From contig NZ_GL877878.1 of assembly GCF_000194155.1 (NCBI RefSeq), forward strand, positions 1,771,654-1,835,653: a stretch of 64,000 bases of DNA, read 5' to 3'. The notes beneath the pieces were generated by a model, which worked only from the letters and a program-made list of their open reading frames with translations, made no database searches and was not told the origin of the DNA. Position numbers and translations under genes: made by a program. The DNA comes from Saccharopolyspora spinosa NRRL 18395 (GTDB lineage Bacteria; Actinomycetota; Actinomycetes; Mycobacteriales; Pseudonocardiaceae). Each line of letters starts with the position of its first letter. Position 1 is the first letter of the stretch. Shown in pieces: positions 45,935 through 54,856 of this stretch.

Positions 45935-46819
45935 ATGCGAGCTCGCTCCACGTCGCGCAAGATCCGGATCGGCACGTCCGGCTGGGTGTACGGCCCCTGG
46001 CACGGTCCGTTCTACCCGTGCGATCTGCGCCGCGGCGCAGAGCTGGAGTACCTGTCGCGCCGGCTCGGCTCCGCCGAGGTCAACGCGTCGTTCTACTCCC
46101 TGCAACGCCCGGACACGTACCGCCGCTGGGCGGAGCAGACGCCGGACGACTTCCTGTTCGCGGTGAAGGGCAGCCGCTACATCACCCACATGAAGAGGCT
46201 CCACGACGTCGAAACGCCGCTGGCGAACTTCTTCGCCTCCGGCGTTCTCGCCCTCGGCTCGAAGCTCGGGCCGCTGCTCTGGCAGCTCCCGCCGTCGCTG
46301 GGCTTCGACGTCGAACGCCTGACGGCGTTCTTCCGCCTCCTGCCCCGCAGCACCGCCGCGGCCGCTGCGCTGGCCGCTCGGCACGACGACCGGCTCGCGG
46401 GCCGCTCGCTCACCGAGACCGACGCGGATCGCCCGATGCGCCACGCGCTGGAGGTCCGCCACCCCGGCTTCGCCTGCACCGATGCCGTCGAGCTGCTCCG
46501 CAGCCACGACGTCGGCCTGGTGGTGGCGGATGCGGCTGGCGAATGGCCGCACCTGGAAGATGTGACGAGCGATTTCGTGTACCTCCGCTTCCACGGCGCG
46601 GAGGAGCTCTACGCCAGCGGTTACACGGCGAAGGACTTGGACCGCTGGGCGAAGCTGATCCGCGCCTGGCACGGGGGCGAGTGCCCCAAGACCAAGCACA
46701 CGGTCGCCGACCCGGCTCCAACGTCGAAGGGCCGCGACGTCTACGCGTACTTCGACAACGACGTGAAGGCCCACGCCCCCCACGACGCGATGTCCCTCGC
46801 CGAACGCTGCTCCGGCTGA
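45935..46819 (+). CDS. DUF72 family protein
   Basis: 294 residues from ATG. Characteristic DUF72 (YecE-like, TIM-barrel) features: IRIGTSGWVYGPWHGPFYP, VNASFYSLQRPDTYRRWAEQ, FAVKGSRYITHMKRL, LGPLLWQLPPSLGFDVERL, and VYLRFHGAEELYASGYT near the C-terminus. The enzymatic role of the family is not established. No signal peptide. It is 54 bp downstream of the P450 on the same strand, and a terminator (46869-46913) follows. Confidence 0.93.
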   Translation: MRARSTSRKIRIGTSGWVYGPWHGPFYPCDLRRGAELEYLSRRLGSAEVNASFYSLQRPDTYRRWAEQTPDDFLFAVKGSRYITHMKRLHDVETPLANFFASGVLALGSKLGPLLWQLPPSLGFDVERLTAFFRLLPRSTAAAAALAARHDDRLAGRSLTETDADRPMRHALEVRHPGFACTDAVELLRSHDVGLVVADAAGEWPHLEDVTSDFVYLRFHGAEELYASGYTAKDLDRWAKLIRAWHGGECPKTKHTVADPAPTSKGRDVYAYFDNDVKAHAPHDAMSLAERCSG

Positions 46820-46868
46820 AGCCGGGCCAGGATCGCTACGGCTGGGGATGGTTCGGCCGAATCAGGTG

Positions 46869-46913
46869 TCGTGCGTGCTGTGGGCTGCTATGGCGACCCA
46901 ACGCCACGCACGA
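46869..46913. terminator. Bidirectional terminator between convergent genes
   Basis: TCGTGCGTG (46869-46877) pairs with CACGCACGA (46905-46913); the inner parts CTGTGGG and CCCAACG extend the stem imperfectly. It lies between the DUF72 gene and the convergent membrane-protein gene ending at 46930. Confidence 0.7.
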
Positions 46914-46929
46914 GCCCCGACCAGGCCGC

Positions 46930-47979
46930 TCAGGAGGCTTCGGAGCCCGGGAGCTGTCGGTTGTCGAAGGTGTCCCGCACCAGTTCCGCCAGCTCGCGGT
47001 GACCGTGCGCGGCCAGGACCTCCGCCACCCGGCGGCCGAGCACGGCGCGTTCCTCCCCCGTCGCCAGGCTTTCGATCGCGGCCAGCACGTGTTGCGGAGC
47101 TCCCCAACCGCTGCCCTGGAGTTCGAACTCCTCGAAGCGGATCGAGCGCATCGTGGGCTGATCGGTGGGGACCGCGCTGATCCATTGTGGAGCGTCGATG
47201 TCCGGAGCGGGCACCCGCGTGTCGTGCGCGGCGGCGGTCAGCCTCCGCAGGTTGCCGATCTGGTGGACCGCCTCGCCGACGTTGCCGTCTTCCCGCGCCA
47301 GCCACCAAACCAGCGCGCTGCCGGGGTCTTTCAGCACGTCATCGGCCAGGTAGGCGCGCTTTTCCCGCTCGTGGTCGCGGTTGCGCTGCCAGAGTTCCTG
47401 CCGCTTGCTGCCTTCGGCCAGGTGCCGCAGCCGGTCCGCGTCGGATTCGGTGAGTTCCAACCGCACGTCGCCCGCCCAGGCCGACACGTGCCCAGAAGGA
47501 TCCGTGCGCTCCGCGCCGAGCGCGGCGTTCAGCCGGTACTGCGCGAGTTCTCCTTCATCCGGCGGAATCTCCGCCACGAGGTACTTCGCCTGCTCCAGGA
47601 CCACGTCGACCGCAAGCGCACCGGGGTCGGCGTGCGGCAGTCCTGGCGCGTCGGGTCTCGGGTACCAGAACACCTTGCCGGATAACAAGAACTTGTAGTC
47701 CGGGTGCGCGCTGCGAATCGGCAGGCGCGATAACAGCTGCTCGACGGGCGCCGGCCGTTCCGGCGGTTCGGCGGCTTCGACGAGTTGCGGCTCCGCCGCG
47801 AGTTTCCGTTCCTTCCAGCTCCTGTACCGCCAGAACACCAGCCACGGAGCCGCGAGCGTCAGCACGACCAGCGCGAACCACAGCCACATCGGCCAGCCGA
47901 ACCGGAGCCCGAGCACGATCCAGAGAAGCGCCGCGATCACCGCCACTGCTTTCACGACACCACGCTGCTCACGATTCAT
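46930..47979 (-). CDS. Unknown membrane-anchored protein
   Basis: 349 residues from ATG 47979 (MNREQRGVVKAVAVIAALLW). Two hydrophobic helices at about 9-27 and 29-48 (WPMWLWFALVVLTLAAPWLV), then a cytosolic region of about 290 residues. That region has no enzyme signature; it includes PVEQLLSRLPIRSAHPDYKF, GKVFWYPRPD, and a helical segment rich in charged residues (WQRNRDHEREKRAYLADDVL). The end ERAVLGRRVAEVLAAHGHRE is also helical. Family not recognised. It precedes nothing on its strand until the terminator; the PP2C gene is 119 bp upstream on the same strand. Confidence 0.75.
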   Translation of the reverse strand: MNREQRGVVKAVAVIAALLWIVLGLRFGWPMWLWFALVVLTLAAPWLVFWRYRSWKERKLAAEPQLVEAAEPPERPAPVEQLLSRLPIRSAHPDYKFLLSGKVFWYPRPDAPGLPHADPGALAVDVVLEQAKYLVAEIPPDEGELAQYRLNAALGAERTDPSGHVSAWAGDVRLELTESDADRLRHLAEGSKRQELWQRNRDHEREKRAYLADDVLKDPGSALVWWLAREDGNVGEAVHQIGNLRRLTAAAHDTRVPAPDIDAPQWISAVPTDQPTMRSIRFEEFELQGSGWGAPQHVLAAIESLATGEERAVLGRRVAEVLAAHGHRELAELVRDTFDNRQLPGSEAS

Positions 47980-48098
47980 CTGAGGTCCTCCATGCAGGGG
48001 CCTGGGCTGCACCCCCAATTCAGTACCGGGCGTCGGGCACGGCGGAACCGTTCAAGCGGATTTCCGCTCGAACAGAGCAGACCCGCCCACGGATCGGG

Positions 48099-48851
48099 TC
48101 AGAACCGCAAGAACACCGCTGTGGCGTCGTCCTGGGGTTTTCCCCGGTGGCGACGGCGTTCGTCCGGGGTTTCGGCGGCTTCCGCTGCTCGCACGCGGCG
48201 CAGTAGTTCGGCGGGGCCCGCGTGTTCGACGAGATCCAGCAGATCGGCCCAGTCGCCCAGGCCAAACCGCTCCACGTAGCGGGACGCGCCGTCGGTCAGC
48301 AGCACCGCCCGGCGGACGTCCGCCGCCGGGACCACGCCGTGCACCGCCTCGTGCGCCGCTTCGGGCTTCGTGCTGGCGACCCAGAAGCCGCCCGGCCGGT
48401 TCCGCTGGTCGCGGACCGCTCCGACCGTGTAGCTGGGCAGGTGTTCGAGCCGGTCGTCGACGACCGGCCGGGTCTCGCCCGCCACGTCGAGCACGATCGG
48501 GCTGTCGGCGAGCACCAGGTACTCCAGGTCGTCGCCGCGCAGCCGCAGCAGCGCCGCGGTCGCCGAGGGGCTCGAAGGGTTCTGCAGGTCGCAGGTGTCC
48601 GCGTGCGCCGCGCAGGTTGCCCGGATCGCGTCGGCGAGGACGTCCGCAGCAGTTCCGCCCGACACCGCGAGCCGCAGCGCCAGCTCACCGCCGAGGCGCC
48701 GCACCAACCAGGGCACGTCGTGCGCACAACCACTGTCCACACCGGACGGCGCGGTCGCGCCGTCGAGGACGAACGCCCAATCCGGTCCGGCCGCAAGGTA
48801 ATCCTCGTTCGCCCGCCCCGGGGTGGCGATCGTCGCGTGGGCCACCTGCAC
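48099..48851 (-). CDS. PP2C-like protein phosphatase domain protein
   Basis: 250 residues from GTG 48851. PP2C-type layout: PGRANEDYLAAGPDWAFVLD (the N-E-D and D-G metal residues, with DGAT following), SATAALLRLRGDDLEYLVLA, then AVLLTDGASRYVERFG and a C-terminal KPQDDATAVFLRF (the DDxT metal motif). It may be a Ser/Thr phosphatase or a divergent, regulatory member. It starts 6 bp after the MarR gene stop, so the two are probably cotranscribed. Confidence 0.85.
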   Translation of the reverse strand: MQVAHATIATPGRANEDYLAAGPDWAFVLDGATAPSGVDSGCAHDVPWLVRRLGGELALRLAVSGGTAADVLADAIRATCAAHADTCDLQNPSSPSATAALLRLRGDDLEYLVLADSPIVLDVAGETRPVVDDRLEHLPSYTVGAVRDQRNRPGGFWVASTKPEAAHEAVHGVVPAADVRRAVLLTDGASRYVERFGLGDWADLLDLVEHAGPAELLRRVRAAEAAETPDERRRHRGKPQDDATAVFLRF

Positions 48852-48857
48852 GATCGA

Positions 48858-49313
48858 TCAGCCACCGGGACGATGCGGGAGGTTGTGCAACGCCGCCACC
48901 AGCGGCGCAAGTTCCGGGACCTGCTGCGCGTCGGCCAGCGCTTTCTCCAGTGCTTCGTCGTGGGTTGGCCGGGCCTTCTCCAGCAGGGCGCGGCCGGACT
49001 CGGTCAGCTCGGTGTAGATGCCGCGGCGGTCGTCCTTGCACAGGACGCGGGTCAGCAGCTGGCGGTCTTCCAGGCGGTTGACCAGCCGGGTCGTCGCGCT
49101 GCCGCTGAGCGCCGTGGCGCGGGCGAGCTGCTGCATCCGCATGTGCCAGCCGTCCTGCCTGCCCAGCGCGTCGAGGACGGTGTATTCGACGACCGACAGC
49201 CCGTGCTCGGCCTGCAGCGCCTTCTCCAGCGTGGTTTCGAGCGCGCCGTGCAGTGCGGCGAGCGTGCGCCAGCCGTGGGCCCGAATCTCGACAGCGTCGT
49301 CGGCGATCCCCAC
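48858..49313 (-). CDS. MarR-family regulator
   Basis: 151 residues. Winged helix-turn-helix with LSVVEYTVLDALGRQ, MRMQQLARATALSGSATTRL (recognition region) and VNRLEDRQLLTRVLCKDDRR, GIYTELTESGRALLEKA (wing). Such repressors respond to phenolic or other small ligands. The PP2C gene follows after 6 bp. The other direction upstream has a small unknown gene on the same strand ending 32 bp away. No clear palindromic operator was identified before the start. Confidence 0.92.
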   Translation of the reverse strand: MGIADDAVEIRAHGWRTLAALHGALETTLEKALQAEHGLSVVEYTVLDALGRQDGWHMRMQQLARATALSGSATTRLVNRLEDRQLLTRVLCKDDRRGIYTELTESGRALLEKARPTHDEALEKALADAQQVPELAPLVAALHNLPHRPGG

Positions 49314-49345
49314 CGCACACCTCCCGTGACGTATCTCGCCTCCGA

Positions 49346-49630
49346 CTATAGCAGCTTGCGCAGATATGGCGCGCGTGCAAGCATGTTGTCGACCCGGCCC
49401 TTCTCGTTGGGCACGACCGAGAAGTGGTCGACCTCCCAGCCCCGCCCCTCGATTGCCCGGATGCGTTGCGACCCGGGATCGATCGCGTCGCCCTTGCTGC
49501 CGCGCATCGCCACCAATCGAACGGTGAGCCGCCGCCGCCCGTGGTCATGGGCGGCGACGGCCGGCGCACTGAGATCGTCGGCCGTATTCTGGAGAATTCC
49601 CATTCCGCCATCAAACCCCAAAGCGCGCAA
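49346..49630 (-). CDS. Small unknown protein
   Basis: 94 residues (MRALGFDGGMGILQNTADDL), with typical codon bias. The middle has RRRLTVRLVAMRGSKGDAID and the C-terminus EVDHFSVVPNEKGRVDNMLA, so it reads as a genuine folded protein of unknown family. It starts 15 bp after the stop of the upstream 144-residue gene on the same strand, so the two probably form an operon. No signal peptide. Confidence 0.5.
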   Translation of the reverse strand: MRALGFDGGMGILQNTADDLSAPAVAAHDHGRRRLTVRLVAMRGSKGDAIDPGSQRIRAIEGRGWEVDHFSVVPNEKGRVDNMLARAPYLRKLL

Positions 49631-49645
49631 ACAGCACGAAACTGG

Positions 49646-50080
49646 TCAGTGATCGTCGTTGCGGAAGAAGAGTTCCTCCAAGTGGTCCGCTGTTTCGGCG
49701 ACGAAGTTCAGCGGATCGGTGAACTCGTTGATGTCGAGGTTGAGCAACGGCAGCGAATGCCGGAGCACGACGTGCTCGCCGATGATCACCGCCCCGCACA
49801 CCACGGAAGTCTGCCCGAGCTCCTCCAGCAGTTTCCACAGGTCAACACCGTCGGCCCGGCCGATTACCGAAACGACCTGAACCCAGTCCTCGCGGCCGTC
49901 AAGCAGCTCGCGGCAGACGATGACGATCTGGCTGCGGTCGTCGTCGTATTCGACGAGGATCCGGACCTCGTCCCCGCTGTCCTCGATGATCTGGTATTCG
50001 GGCTCGCCGTCTTCCACCTCGCCGATGACGAGCCGGTATTCGTTCCGGACAAAAGCGATGAGATCTTCCCAAGTCGCCAC
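49646..50080 (-). CDS. Unknown acidic protein, YbjN/chaperone-like fold suspected
   Basis: 144 residues, strongly acidic (MATWEDLIAFVRNEYRLVIG). Alternating strands and a helix at each end: YQIIEDSGDEVRILVEYDDD, RSQIVIVCRELLDGREDWVQ, VLRHSLPLLNLDINEFTDPL, ending HLEELFFRNDD. This layout resembles YbjN or type III chaperone-like small proteins, which is only a structural guess. It is the first gene of a two-gene leftward unit with the 94-residue gene. Upstream it faces the P450 fragment. Confidence 0.65.
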   Translation of the reverse strand: MATWEDLIAFVRNEYRLVIGEVEDGEPEYQIIEDSGDEVRILVEYDDDRSQIVIVCRELLDGREDWVQVVSVIGRADGVDLWKLLEELGQTSVVCGAVIIGEHVVLRHSLPLLNLDINEFTDPLNFVAETADHLEELFFRNDDH

Positions 50081-50169
50081 GTTTCCTCCCAGTCATTCGA
50101 AACGCGATCCTGCCACGCGGACTCGTCGCGCCAGGCCGTTTTCCGAACGGGAGCAACCGAAAGCGTCAT

Positions 50170-50341
50170 TCAGGTGAGCAGCGGCACGGAGTTGGGGCCG
50201 ATCAGGTCCGTGCCCGGCATGGGGACCGGCGGGTTCTCCGGGTCCGTGCGGAGCTGGGGGAATCGGTCCAGCAGGATGTTCATCGCGATCCGGCCTTCCA
50301 GCCGGGCGAGCAGCGGAGCGCCCAGGCAGAACCCGTGAACA
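50170..50341 (-). pseudogene. 3' fragment of a cytochrome P450 gene
   Basis: Read leftward: VHGFCLGAPLLARLEGRIAM then NILLDRFPQLRTDPENPPVP and a stop at 50170. This is the heme-Cys loop (xFCLGAPLARLE) and L-helix of a P450, the last ~55 residues. The FGxGxH part just before is missing, and nothing upstream continues the frame, so the gene was truncated here. It is not a copy of the P450 at 44717, whose C-terminus differs. Confidence 0.85.
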
Positions 50342-50443
50342 TCGGCCACGGCAGAGCGCAGACCGGAAATCGCATTGCAGGAAATAGGAACTCGCGCGAA
50401 TCAGCGGTTCATCGGAAACTCCGGTGCGAGGCCGGAACTGACC

Positions 50444-50473
50444 GCGGTAGCAGCCGGTTTCGGCTGCTACCGC
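50444..50473 (-). terminator. Hairpin terminator after the DUF4097 gene
   Basis: GCGGTAGCAGCC / GGCTGCTACCGC, a perfect 12-bp stem with a 6-nt loop, 55 bp past the DUF4097 stop. The rest of 50342-50527 shows no gene. Confidence 0.8.
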
Positions 50474-50527
50474 AAGGTCTCGTGCGGCCCGGACTCGGCA
50501 TCGAGCCGCCGGGGCGAACCGCGCCGA

Positions 50528-51388
50528 TCATTCGTCGACGTTCCAGGAGCGGCGAACGACGATGCCGCCGGTCATGGTGCGAGCACTGACCTCGACGGTC
50601 TCCTCCGATTTGCCCGGCGCCTCGGCGGCGTCCAACGAGTTGCTCACCCGACCGCCCATTGAGTTCAGGTCGAGGTAGGCGGCTGTGCCTTCGCGGATTC
50701 CGATCTCCAGCTCCCCCACCGCAGTCGCGAGCACGACCGTGCCGCGTGCGACCTCGTGGATCCGGATATCGCCGTTGGCGGTCTTGGCATCGACGGAGGC
50801 GTGCGCCCGGCCGATGGAGATGCCGCCGTTGGCGGAGTTCAGCCGCACGTCACCGGAGATCTCGCCGATCCCGGTGTCCCCGTTGGAGTTCTTGAGCACC
50901 CCGGTGCCGTCGACCTTCCCGATCCGCAGCTCGCCGGACCCGGTGGTCGCCTCGGCCGGCCCGTCCACGCGCTCGACGTTGACCGCCCCGGTCCCGGTCT
51001 TCACGTTCAGCGGACCGGTGGTGTCTAGCCGGATGCTGCCCATCGAGGCCCGGAACCGGCACTTCCCGAGCCGTCCTTCGCTGCGGAAGTCCCCCAGCGC
51101 CGAGGTGCCCTCGACCTTCGACCCGGCAGGCAGCTCGATCACCACGTCGACCGAGCCCCCGTCGCGGTTCCCGTAGTGCCGCCACCGCTTCGAGGTCTTG
51201 ACCACCAGTTCCCCGTTCGAGAACTCGACGCGGGTCAGTTCCGCGGCCTTCACGTCGGCCTCGCGGGACGCGTCGGTCGGCCGCACCTCGACGACCGTGT
51301 CGGTCCGGTCGCCGGCGACGATCCGCACGTCGCCGAGGACGACGTCGACGTTGGCTGAAATCGGTTCTGGCGTGTCGAAAGTTGGCAT
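50528..51388 (-). CDS. DUF4097 beta-strand repeat protein
   Basis: 286 residues, no signal peptide or membrane segment. Repeated short strands of the bactofilin/DUF4097 type: GDVRIVAGDRTDTVVEVRPT, LGDFRSEGRLGKCRFRASMG, SGELRIGKVDGTGVLKNSNG, GDVRLNSANGGISIGRAHAS, TANGDIRIHEVARGTVVLAT. These form a right-handed beta-helix-like stack. Function is unknown; in actinomycetes such genes are often paired with a small RHH/HicB-like DNA-binding gene, as here (79 bp upstream). A hairpin terminator follows. Confidence 0.88.
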   Translation of the reverse strand: MPTFDTPEPISANVDVVLGDVRIVAGDRTDTVVEVRPTDASREADVKAAELTRVEFSNGELVVKTSKRWRHYGNRDGGSVDVVIELPAGSKVEGTSALGDFRSEGRLGKCRFRASMGSIRLDTTGPLNVKTGTGAVNVERVDGPAEATTGSGELRIGKVDGTGVLKNSNGDTGIGEISGDVRLNSANGGISIGRAHASVDAKTANGDIRIHEVARGTVVLATAVGELEIGIREGTAAYLDLNSMGGRVSNSLDAAEAPGKSEETVEVSARTMTGGIVVRRSWNVDE

Positions 51389-51466
51389 GGTTGTCCCCTA
51401 GAGTCGTGCTTCGTGAGCGTCCTGGCTGGCAGGACGTATGGTGCGTGGCGGTCGGGTTGCGCGCCG

Positions 51467-51979
51467 CTAGCGCGCCCAACCGGTGTATCGCTGCCCGCGC
51501 CGGCCGGCGCTGTGCCCGGCGGGTCGCTCAGCCGGCTCCACGGCCGCGGCGGCGGCCCGGACGAGCCACGCGTTGACGGACAGCCCTTCTCGCGCGGCCG
51601 CCTCCTCGACGCGGACCTTGAGGCGCTCGGGCATCCGAACGTTGATCCGCGACATGGCGCCCTCATCGGCCTCCAGAGCCAGCCGGACCTCCGCCGGAGC
51701 ACTTTGGCCGCCCTCCGCCTCGAACGCCTGGTCCGTCGGCGGTGCAGTCACGACGAATTCCGGCTCGCCGCCGCGCAACCGCAGATCGACCGACCCCGGC
51801 GCGAGATCGCGGGTGATCTCGTCGACGGCCGACGACAACGCATCCAGCAGGGTCAGCCGGATGGCGGACTCCAACGGCGTCGTCAACCGCTCGGCGAGCG
51901 CGCGAGCATCCTCCCCACCAACCTCGGCGGCGACGGAGAGCTCCCGCCGGAGGTTGTCGACGTATACCCCGAGATTCAT
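51467..51979 (-). CDS. Ribbon-helix-helix (HicB-like) protein paired with DUF4097
   Basis: 170 residues. The C-terminal part MSRINVRMPERLKVRVEEAA then AREGLSVNAWLVRAAAAAVE is a ribbon-helix-helix DNA-binding motif of the HicB/Arc type. The N-terminal ~110 residues (LAERLTTPLESAIRLTLLDA, EITRDLAPGSVDLRLRGGEP) are of unknown fold. It probably regulates itself and the following DUF4097 gene. No HicA-like toxin is present, so it is not a simple HicAB module. Confidence 0.8.
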   Translation of the reverse strand: MNLGVYVDNLRRELSVAAEVGGEDARALAERLTTPLESAIRLTLLDALSSAVDEITRDLAPGSVDLRLRGGEPEFVVTAPPTDQAFEAEGGQSAPAEVRLALEADEGAMSRINVRMPERLKVRVEEAAAREGLSVNAWLVRAAAAAVEPAERPAGHSAGRRGQRYTGWAR

Positions 51980-52730
51980 GGCACCATGATGGCATCATTT
52001 TGGCACACATGCAACCATGTCTGGCGCAGTCGAGTGCCACGAACGCCGTACAGTGCGCTGACCAGGCCCGATTCACGCATCAGAGCAGGATCGGAGATCA
52101 CGGCCGCCCGCTTCGGCGAACGCGGGAGAGAGATGGCACCGAGCCCGTGCCCCTCGACCGGCAGCCGAGCGGTCACGGGCTCGCATCCCGCCAGCTGCAG
52201 AGCCAACTGGCTGGAATACCGGCGCGGTCCGCTTTCACGCCACAGCACTACAGGTTCTGGAACAGCGCCACGATAAAGGCGGTTACTGCGGATTCCGCCA
52301 CGATCGCACCGGCACGTGCAGCCCCGGCCAAGGCCGAACGGGCCAATGCGCGGAACGTTTCGGCGCGACTACCCCGATTCTGCTCAACATCGCGCGCGGG
52401 TCGGCGCCGGTCGATGCGGAGTTTCAGGTGGACCCTCGTACCGCCGGGCAGGCGGGTCGGAACACGTATCATGCCAGCTCCATTTCCGGTTCTGGCTCGG
52501 CCTCTTGCCGGAGCCACCACCCATTGGCCGGCGGGATGCGGGGCGCGCCAAGGGATTTCGGAGGGAGTCGGAGTCCGGAGAGAGAAAAAGCCAGGTCAGT
52601 CGCACTCTCCGAAGGGGTCCGACTCGGCCGGTCAGCTGCGGAAGACCCAAACAGCGGCTTCCCGGCGGCGAGCGCGAGCGGAGATACTCGGGCTCGTGCG
52701 GGCCGCCTCTGACCGCGGGGAAGGCGGAGG
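51980..52730. other. Long segment without a confident gene
   Basis: About 750 bp. Minus-strand frames at 51976-52248 (ARLPVEGHGLGAISLPRSPK ...) and 52248-52520 (ALAGAARAGAIVAESAVTAF ... ALFQNL) have protein-like stretches but no family match and no clear ribosome-binding site; they may be decayed genes. The last 100 bp must carry the promoter of the propeller gene, which starts after GGCGGAGG. Confidence 0.4.
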
Positions 52731-54212
52731 ATGAAGTCGAGATCGAAGCCGGGAAGATCCGCTGCCCTGGTCCGAGCGCTCGTGGAATTGGAACGGCAGG
52801 CCAAAGAATCCAGAGCCCGAACCGGCCTGCGTTCGTCGAGGGCGGCCCTCGCCAAGGAAAGCGGTGTATCGGAGCAGACGCTCAGCGACTGGTTCAACGG
52901 TCGGCACGTGCCACGCGACCTGGACCAATTGATGAAGGTGGTCGAAGTGCTGACCAGCTGGGCCGACCTGCGTGCCCCCGAATACGGGCGCTGGAACCGA
53001 TTGCTGGTCGATGATTCCTCCCACCGAACAAATTCCGTGCCGGAATCCTCCGGTTCTGACGGACTCCGTTCAGACCCCGGTGCTGATGCGAGCGGCGCGA
53101 ACCCACCTGCGAACCAGCTGCACCAGGGTTCGACGCAGAAAGGCGCAATCGCAGCTCCTGCGCGGCTGCGCCGCCGGAACCTCCTGCTCGGCATCGCTGG
53201 CGCCGGCGCTGCCGCAGGACTCGGCTTCGCCGGTTGGCAGCTGGTCGGCCGCCGCCCCGGCCAACTGCTGTGGAAGCACCGCATCGACGGGCCTGTTAGT
53301 TCAACCCCTGCGGTGGCTGACGGCGTGGCCTATTTCGGAAGCGATGACCAGAGCTTGTACGCGGTGGACGCGGCCAGCGGAGAGCGGCTGTGGAGATTCC
53401 CCACCGGCGGTCGCGTGCGGTCGTCCCCGGTGGTTGTCGACGGTGTCGTGCACTTCGGCAGCGACGACAAGACCCTTTACGCGGCGGATGCGAACAGCGG
53501 AGAGCCGCGATGGCACTTCCGCACCGGCGGCGACCTGGGGTGGTCGTCTCCGGCGGTGGCCAACGGAGTGGTGTACGTCGGCAGCGGCGACCGGAATCTG
53601 CACGCGCTGGACGCGAGCACCGGAGCCCGACGATGGAGCATTCCCACCGGCAACCGCGTCTGGTCTCCGGCGGTGGCCGATGGCGTCGTTTACTTCGGCA
53701 GCGATGACAAGACCCTGCATGCGGCCGATGCGGCCAGCGGAGAGCCGCGATGGAGCGTCGCCACCCAGGGTGTCTTCACGTATCCGACGGTGGCGAACGG
53801 GGTCGTGTACGCCGGTGGTGGGCAGAATCTGCACGCGTTGGATGCAGCCACCGGAAAACAGCGGTGGGCTTTCCCCATCTACGCCAACGCGGGTTCGAGC
53901 CCCGCCGTGGCCGACGGGGTGGTGTACGTCGGCAGCGACGACCACAACCTGTACGCAGTGAACGCGGAAAGCGGCGCGGGCCTCTGGAGATATCCCACCA
54001 ACGGCGAGGTGCGATCATCACCGGTGGTGGCCTACGACGTGTTGTACGTCGGCAGCGGCGAGGGCGACGGCAACCTGCATGCGGTGAACCTCGACGGCAC
54101 GCCGCGGTGGAGCTTTCTCATCGGCGGCTACATCTGGTCGTCTCCGGTGGTCGCCGACGGCGTGGTGTACGTGGGCGGCGCCGACAGCCACCTCTATGCG
54201 GTGACCGCGTAG
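52731..54212 (+). CDS. Transmembrane HTH protein with PQQ-type beta-propeller
   Basis: 493 residues from ATG after GGCGGAGG. Three parts. (1) Residues about 8-90: an XRE-like helix-turn-helix (GLRSSRAALAKESGVSEQTL, SDWFNGRHVPRDLDQLMKVV). (2) A linker, then one membrane helix about 150-168 (LLLGIAGAGAAAGLGFAGWQ) preceded by Arg-Leu-Arg-Arg-Arg, which predicts the N-terminus inside. (3) Residues about 175-493: eight PQQ/BamB-like blades of about 39 residues with VADGVVYFGSDDKTLHAADA-type repeats. The layout suggests a membrane sensor with DNA-binding or adaptor domain inside and an outside propeller. Ligand and target are unknown. Confidence 0.85.
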   Translation: MKSRSKPGRSAALVRALVELERQAKESRARTGLRSSRAALAKESGVSEQTLSDWFNGRHVPRDLDQLMKVVEVLTSWADLRAPEYGRWNRLLVDDSSHRTNSVPESSGSDGLRSDPGADASGANPPANQLHQGSTQKGAIAAPARLRRRNLLLGIAGAGAAAGLGFAGWQLVGRRPGQLLWKHRIDGPVSSTPAVADGVAYFGSDDQSLYAVDAASGERLWRFPTGGRVRSSPVVVDGVVHFGSDDKTLYAADANSGEPRWHFRTGGDLGWSSPAVANGVVYVGSGDRNLHALDASTGARRWSIPTGNRVWSPAVADGVVYFGSDDKTLHAADAASGEPRWSVATQGVFTYPTVANGVVYAGGGQNLHALDAATGKQRWAFPIYANAGSSPAVADGVVYVGSDDHNLYAVNAESGAGLWRYPTNGEVRSSPVVAYDVLYVGSGEGDGNLHAVNLDGTPRWSFLIGGYIWSSPVVADGVVYVGGADSHLYAVTA

Positions 54213-54345
54213 CGGCGAGCGCCCGTGATTGTCCAATATGGACTATCGAGCCATGCGGCTTCTCCGGAAGCGAAGATCCCGACTCGTCAGCCAAAAGATG
54301 CTCAGCGAACGCAAGCACCAGAGGCCGCCGCGCCGGACGAATACC

Positions 54346-54732
54346 TCAATCGGCCAGCAGGTGCTCTCGGCCGAACATGGTGGCGGCGGCCCGCGCGGTG
54401 GGCGTGCCCGCGTCGAGGTCGGCTCCCGCCTCGCGGAGCACTGCCACGACCTCGTCCGCGCCCTTGAACAGCGCACCGGCGATGGGCGCCTGGTCGCGCT
54501 CGTTGCGCAGGTCGGGATTCGCGCCACGGTCGAGCAGCGCGCGCACCGTCTGGGCGTACCCGTGGTAGGCCGCGAGCATGAGCAGGGTGTTCCCGCCCTG
54601 GTCGGCCACGTCGACCGGGAGTCCGTGGTCGACGAACTCCGCCAACTGCGCGGTTTCGCCTGCCCGGGCCAGGTTCATGGCAATCGCCACGACGCGCTCG
54701 GTCTGCTCCGGAGTCAGTCCACCGTGGCTCAT
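54346..54732 (-). CDS. Ankyrin-repeat protein of the catalase cluster
   Basis: 128 residues. Two to three ankyrin repeats: ETAQLAEFVDHGLPVDVADQ, GGNTLLMLAAYHGYAQTVRA, LLDRGANPDLRNERDQAPIA and GADEVVAVLREAGADLDAGT. No signal peptide. Ankyrin proteins beside catalase genes (as AnkB in Pseudomonas) assist catalase activity or heme loading; here it lies 124 bp downstream of katA on the same strand, which supports such a role by position. The start is ATG 54732. Confidence 0.9.
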   Translation of the reverse strand: MSHGGLTPEQTERVVAIAMNLARAGETAQLAEFVDHGLPVDVADQGGNTLLMLAAYHGYAQTVRALLDRGANPDLRNERDQAPIAGALFKGADEVVAVLREAGADLDAGTPTARAAATMFGREHLLAD

Positions 54733-54856
54733 CAGCAGTTCTTCCTGATCGAATCTATCGAATCTGGCGAATTGTCTTGCGGGGACAGCGCGGCGGCCAC
54801 GGGCATTCCCGTGGCCGCCGCACCTGCGAACGGAGAAGTCCGGGCCCTAGCGGGTC

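Noticed and set aside
51467-51979. RHH protein as HicB antitoxin of a toxin-antitoxin pair
   Set aside because: No HicA-like dsRBD toxin adjacent; partner is a DUF4097 protein.
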